Positions 35,792-35,925 of a stretch of 35,925 nucleotides of DNA are shown piece by piece. Position numbers and translations under genes: made by a program. The notes beneath the pieces were generated by a model, which worked only from the letters and a program-made list of their open reading frames with translations, was not told the origin of the DNA and made no database searches. Numbering within the stretch: the first letter of the stretch is position 1; each line of letters starts with the position of its first letter. This stretch comes from a virus. The DNA lies in IMG/VR virus record IMGVR_UViG_3300035670_000710, positions 1-35,925 of that record; one strand, given 5' to 3'.

Positions 35792-35911
35792 AAGGCATGG
35801 TGATAGGGCTTTCGCGGTAGTCTCATTATCAAATTGTCTTATTGAGACTGGAAATCTGCAAGGGCTGTATTACTTGATGAAATCGCAATAAATTTTGCCC
35901 GATTTCTTGCC
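35792..35911. promoter_or_regulatory. Non-coding, cos-proximal region, right part
   Basis: Upstream of the small terminase start. It contains CTTATTGAGACTG (35838-35850), identical to 77-89, and an inverted AGTCTCA-N17-TGAGACT (35819-35849). On the minus strand GATAAT (a -10-like hexamer) lies near 35827-35832, but no good -35 sits upstream. Repeats just upstream of nu1 are the terminase-binding R sites in lambda, so cosB function is the favoured inference. Confidence 0.5.
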
Positions 35912-35925
35912 AGTCGCAAGCTCCT
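35912..35925. repeat. Terminal direct repeat, right copy
   Basis: Exact copy of bases 1-14. Joining the two copies gives a circle in which the leftward early operon, packaging site and terminase genes follow one another on the same strand. Whether the repeat is a cohesive end read in both directions or an assembly overlap cannot be told from the sequence. Confidence 0.85.

Noticed and set aside
33555-35798. A single 747-codon frame covering both terminase genes
   Set aside because: The first 190 codons are a Gly/Arg-rich shadow of the small terminase gene in another frame. The conserved large-terminase sequence begins after the small-terminase stop, so GTG 35225 was used.
1-35925. CRISPR arrays, insertion sequences or retroelements
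   Set aside because: No regularly spaced repeats with unique spacers, no transposase or reverse-transcriptase motifs and no terminal inverted repeats were seen.

Overview
This window looks like one complete temperate tailed-phage genome of about 35.9 kb, linearised next to its packaging site. The first and last 14 bases are identical. That junction sits directly upstream of a lambda-type small/large terminase pair, in a short non-coding stretch with repeated TGAGACT motifs, as expected around a cos site. An integrase lies beside the 3' half of a tRNA-Ser gene, the usual form of an attP. The host cannot be read off the sequence. The base composition is GC-rich by eye, Shine-Dalgarno sites are often weak, there is a Sec-type signal peptide and there are two lipoproteins. 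A diderm host is likely, and Verrucomicrobiota-like or proteobacterial hosts are compatible, but this is inference only.

Layout. (1) 97-8813, minus strand: an early operon of about twenty genes, mostly joined by 4-base ATGA or GTGA overlaps. It runs from two small DNA-binding proteins (ribbon-helix-helix, and excisionase/MerR-like) through small membrane and coiled-coil proteins. It then holds a recombination set (PD-(D/E)XK resolvase-like nuclease, ssDNA-annealing-like protein with an SSB-type acidic tail, RecE-like exonuclease), an orphan C5 cytosine methyltransferase, a replisome-organiser-like gene carrying a helically phased GAAACC array, and two DNA-binding proteins next to the packaging site. 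(2) About 8814-9013: a divergent control region with two palindromes. (3) 9014-11917, plus strand: ribbon-helix-helix protein, attP, tyrosine integrase, then a compact metallophosphoesterase / winged-helix / GNAT cassette. (4) 11918-12296: convergent, gene-free region with stacked hairpins, a tRNA-Trp-like 3' half and short direct repeats. (5) 35791 down to 12297, minus strand: the late operon, in the order TerS, TerL, lipoprotein moron, gpW-like connector, portal, prohead protease/scaffold, major capsid, two glycosyltransferases, neck and tail-terminator genes, tail tube, chaperone, short tape measure, tail-tip and fibre genes with a third glycosyltransferase and an RmlC-like cupin, and finally holin, lipoprotein and M15 endolysin.

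On the circular map the early and late genes form one leftward direction of transcription through the packaging site, and only the lysogeny block is reversed. No lambda-like CI/Cro pair is visible; two divergent ribbon-helix-helix proteins occupy the switch position. The most unusual content is the sugar-transfer genes set into the virion genes beside a Thr/Ser-rich appendage protein, a recurring TTGACA-spacer-start element at eight gene starts (one of them an internal start in the protease gene), and small cargo genes (lipoprotein, phosphoesterase/HTH/GNAT). I see no CRISPR array, no insertion sequence and no intact tRNA gene.
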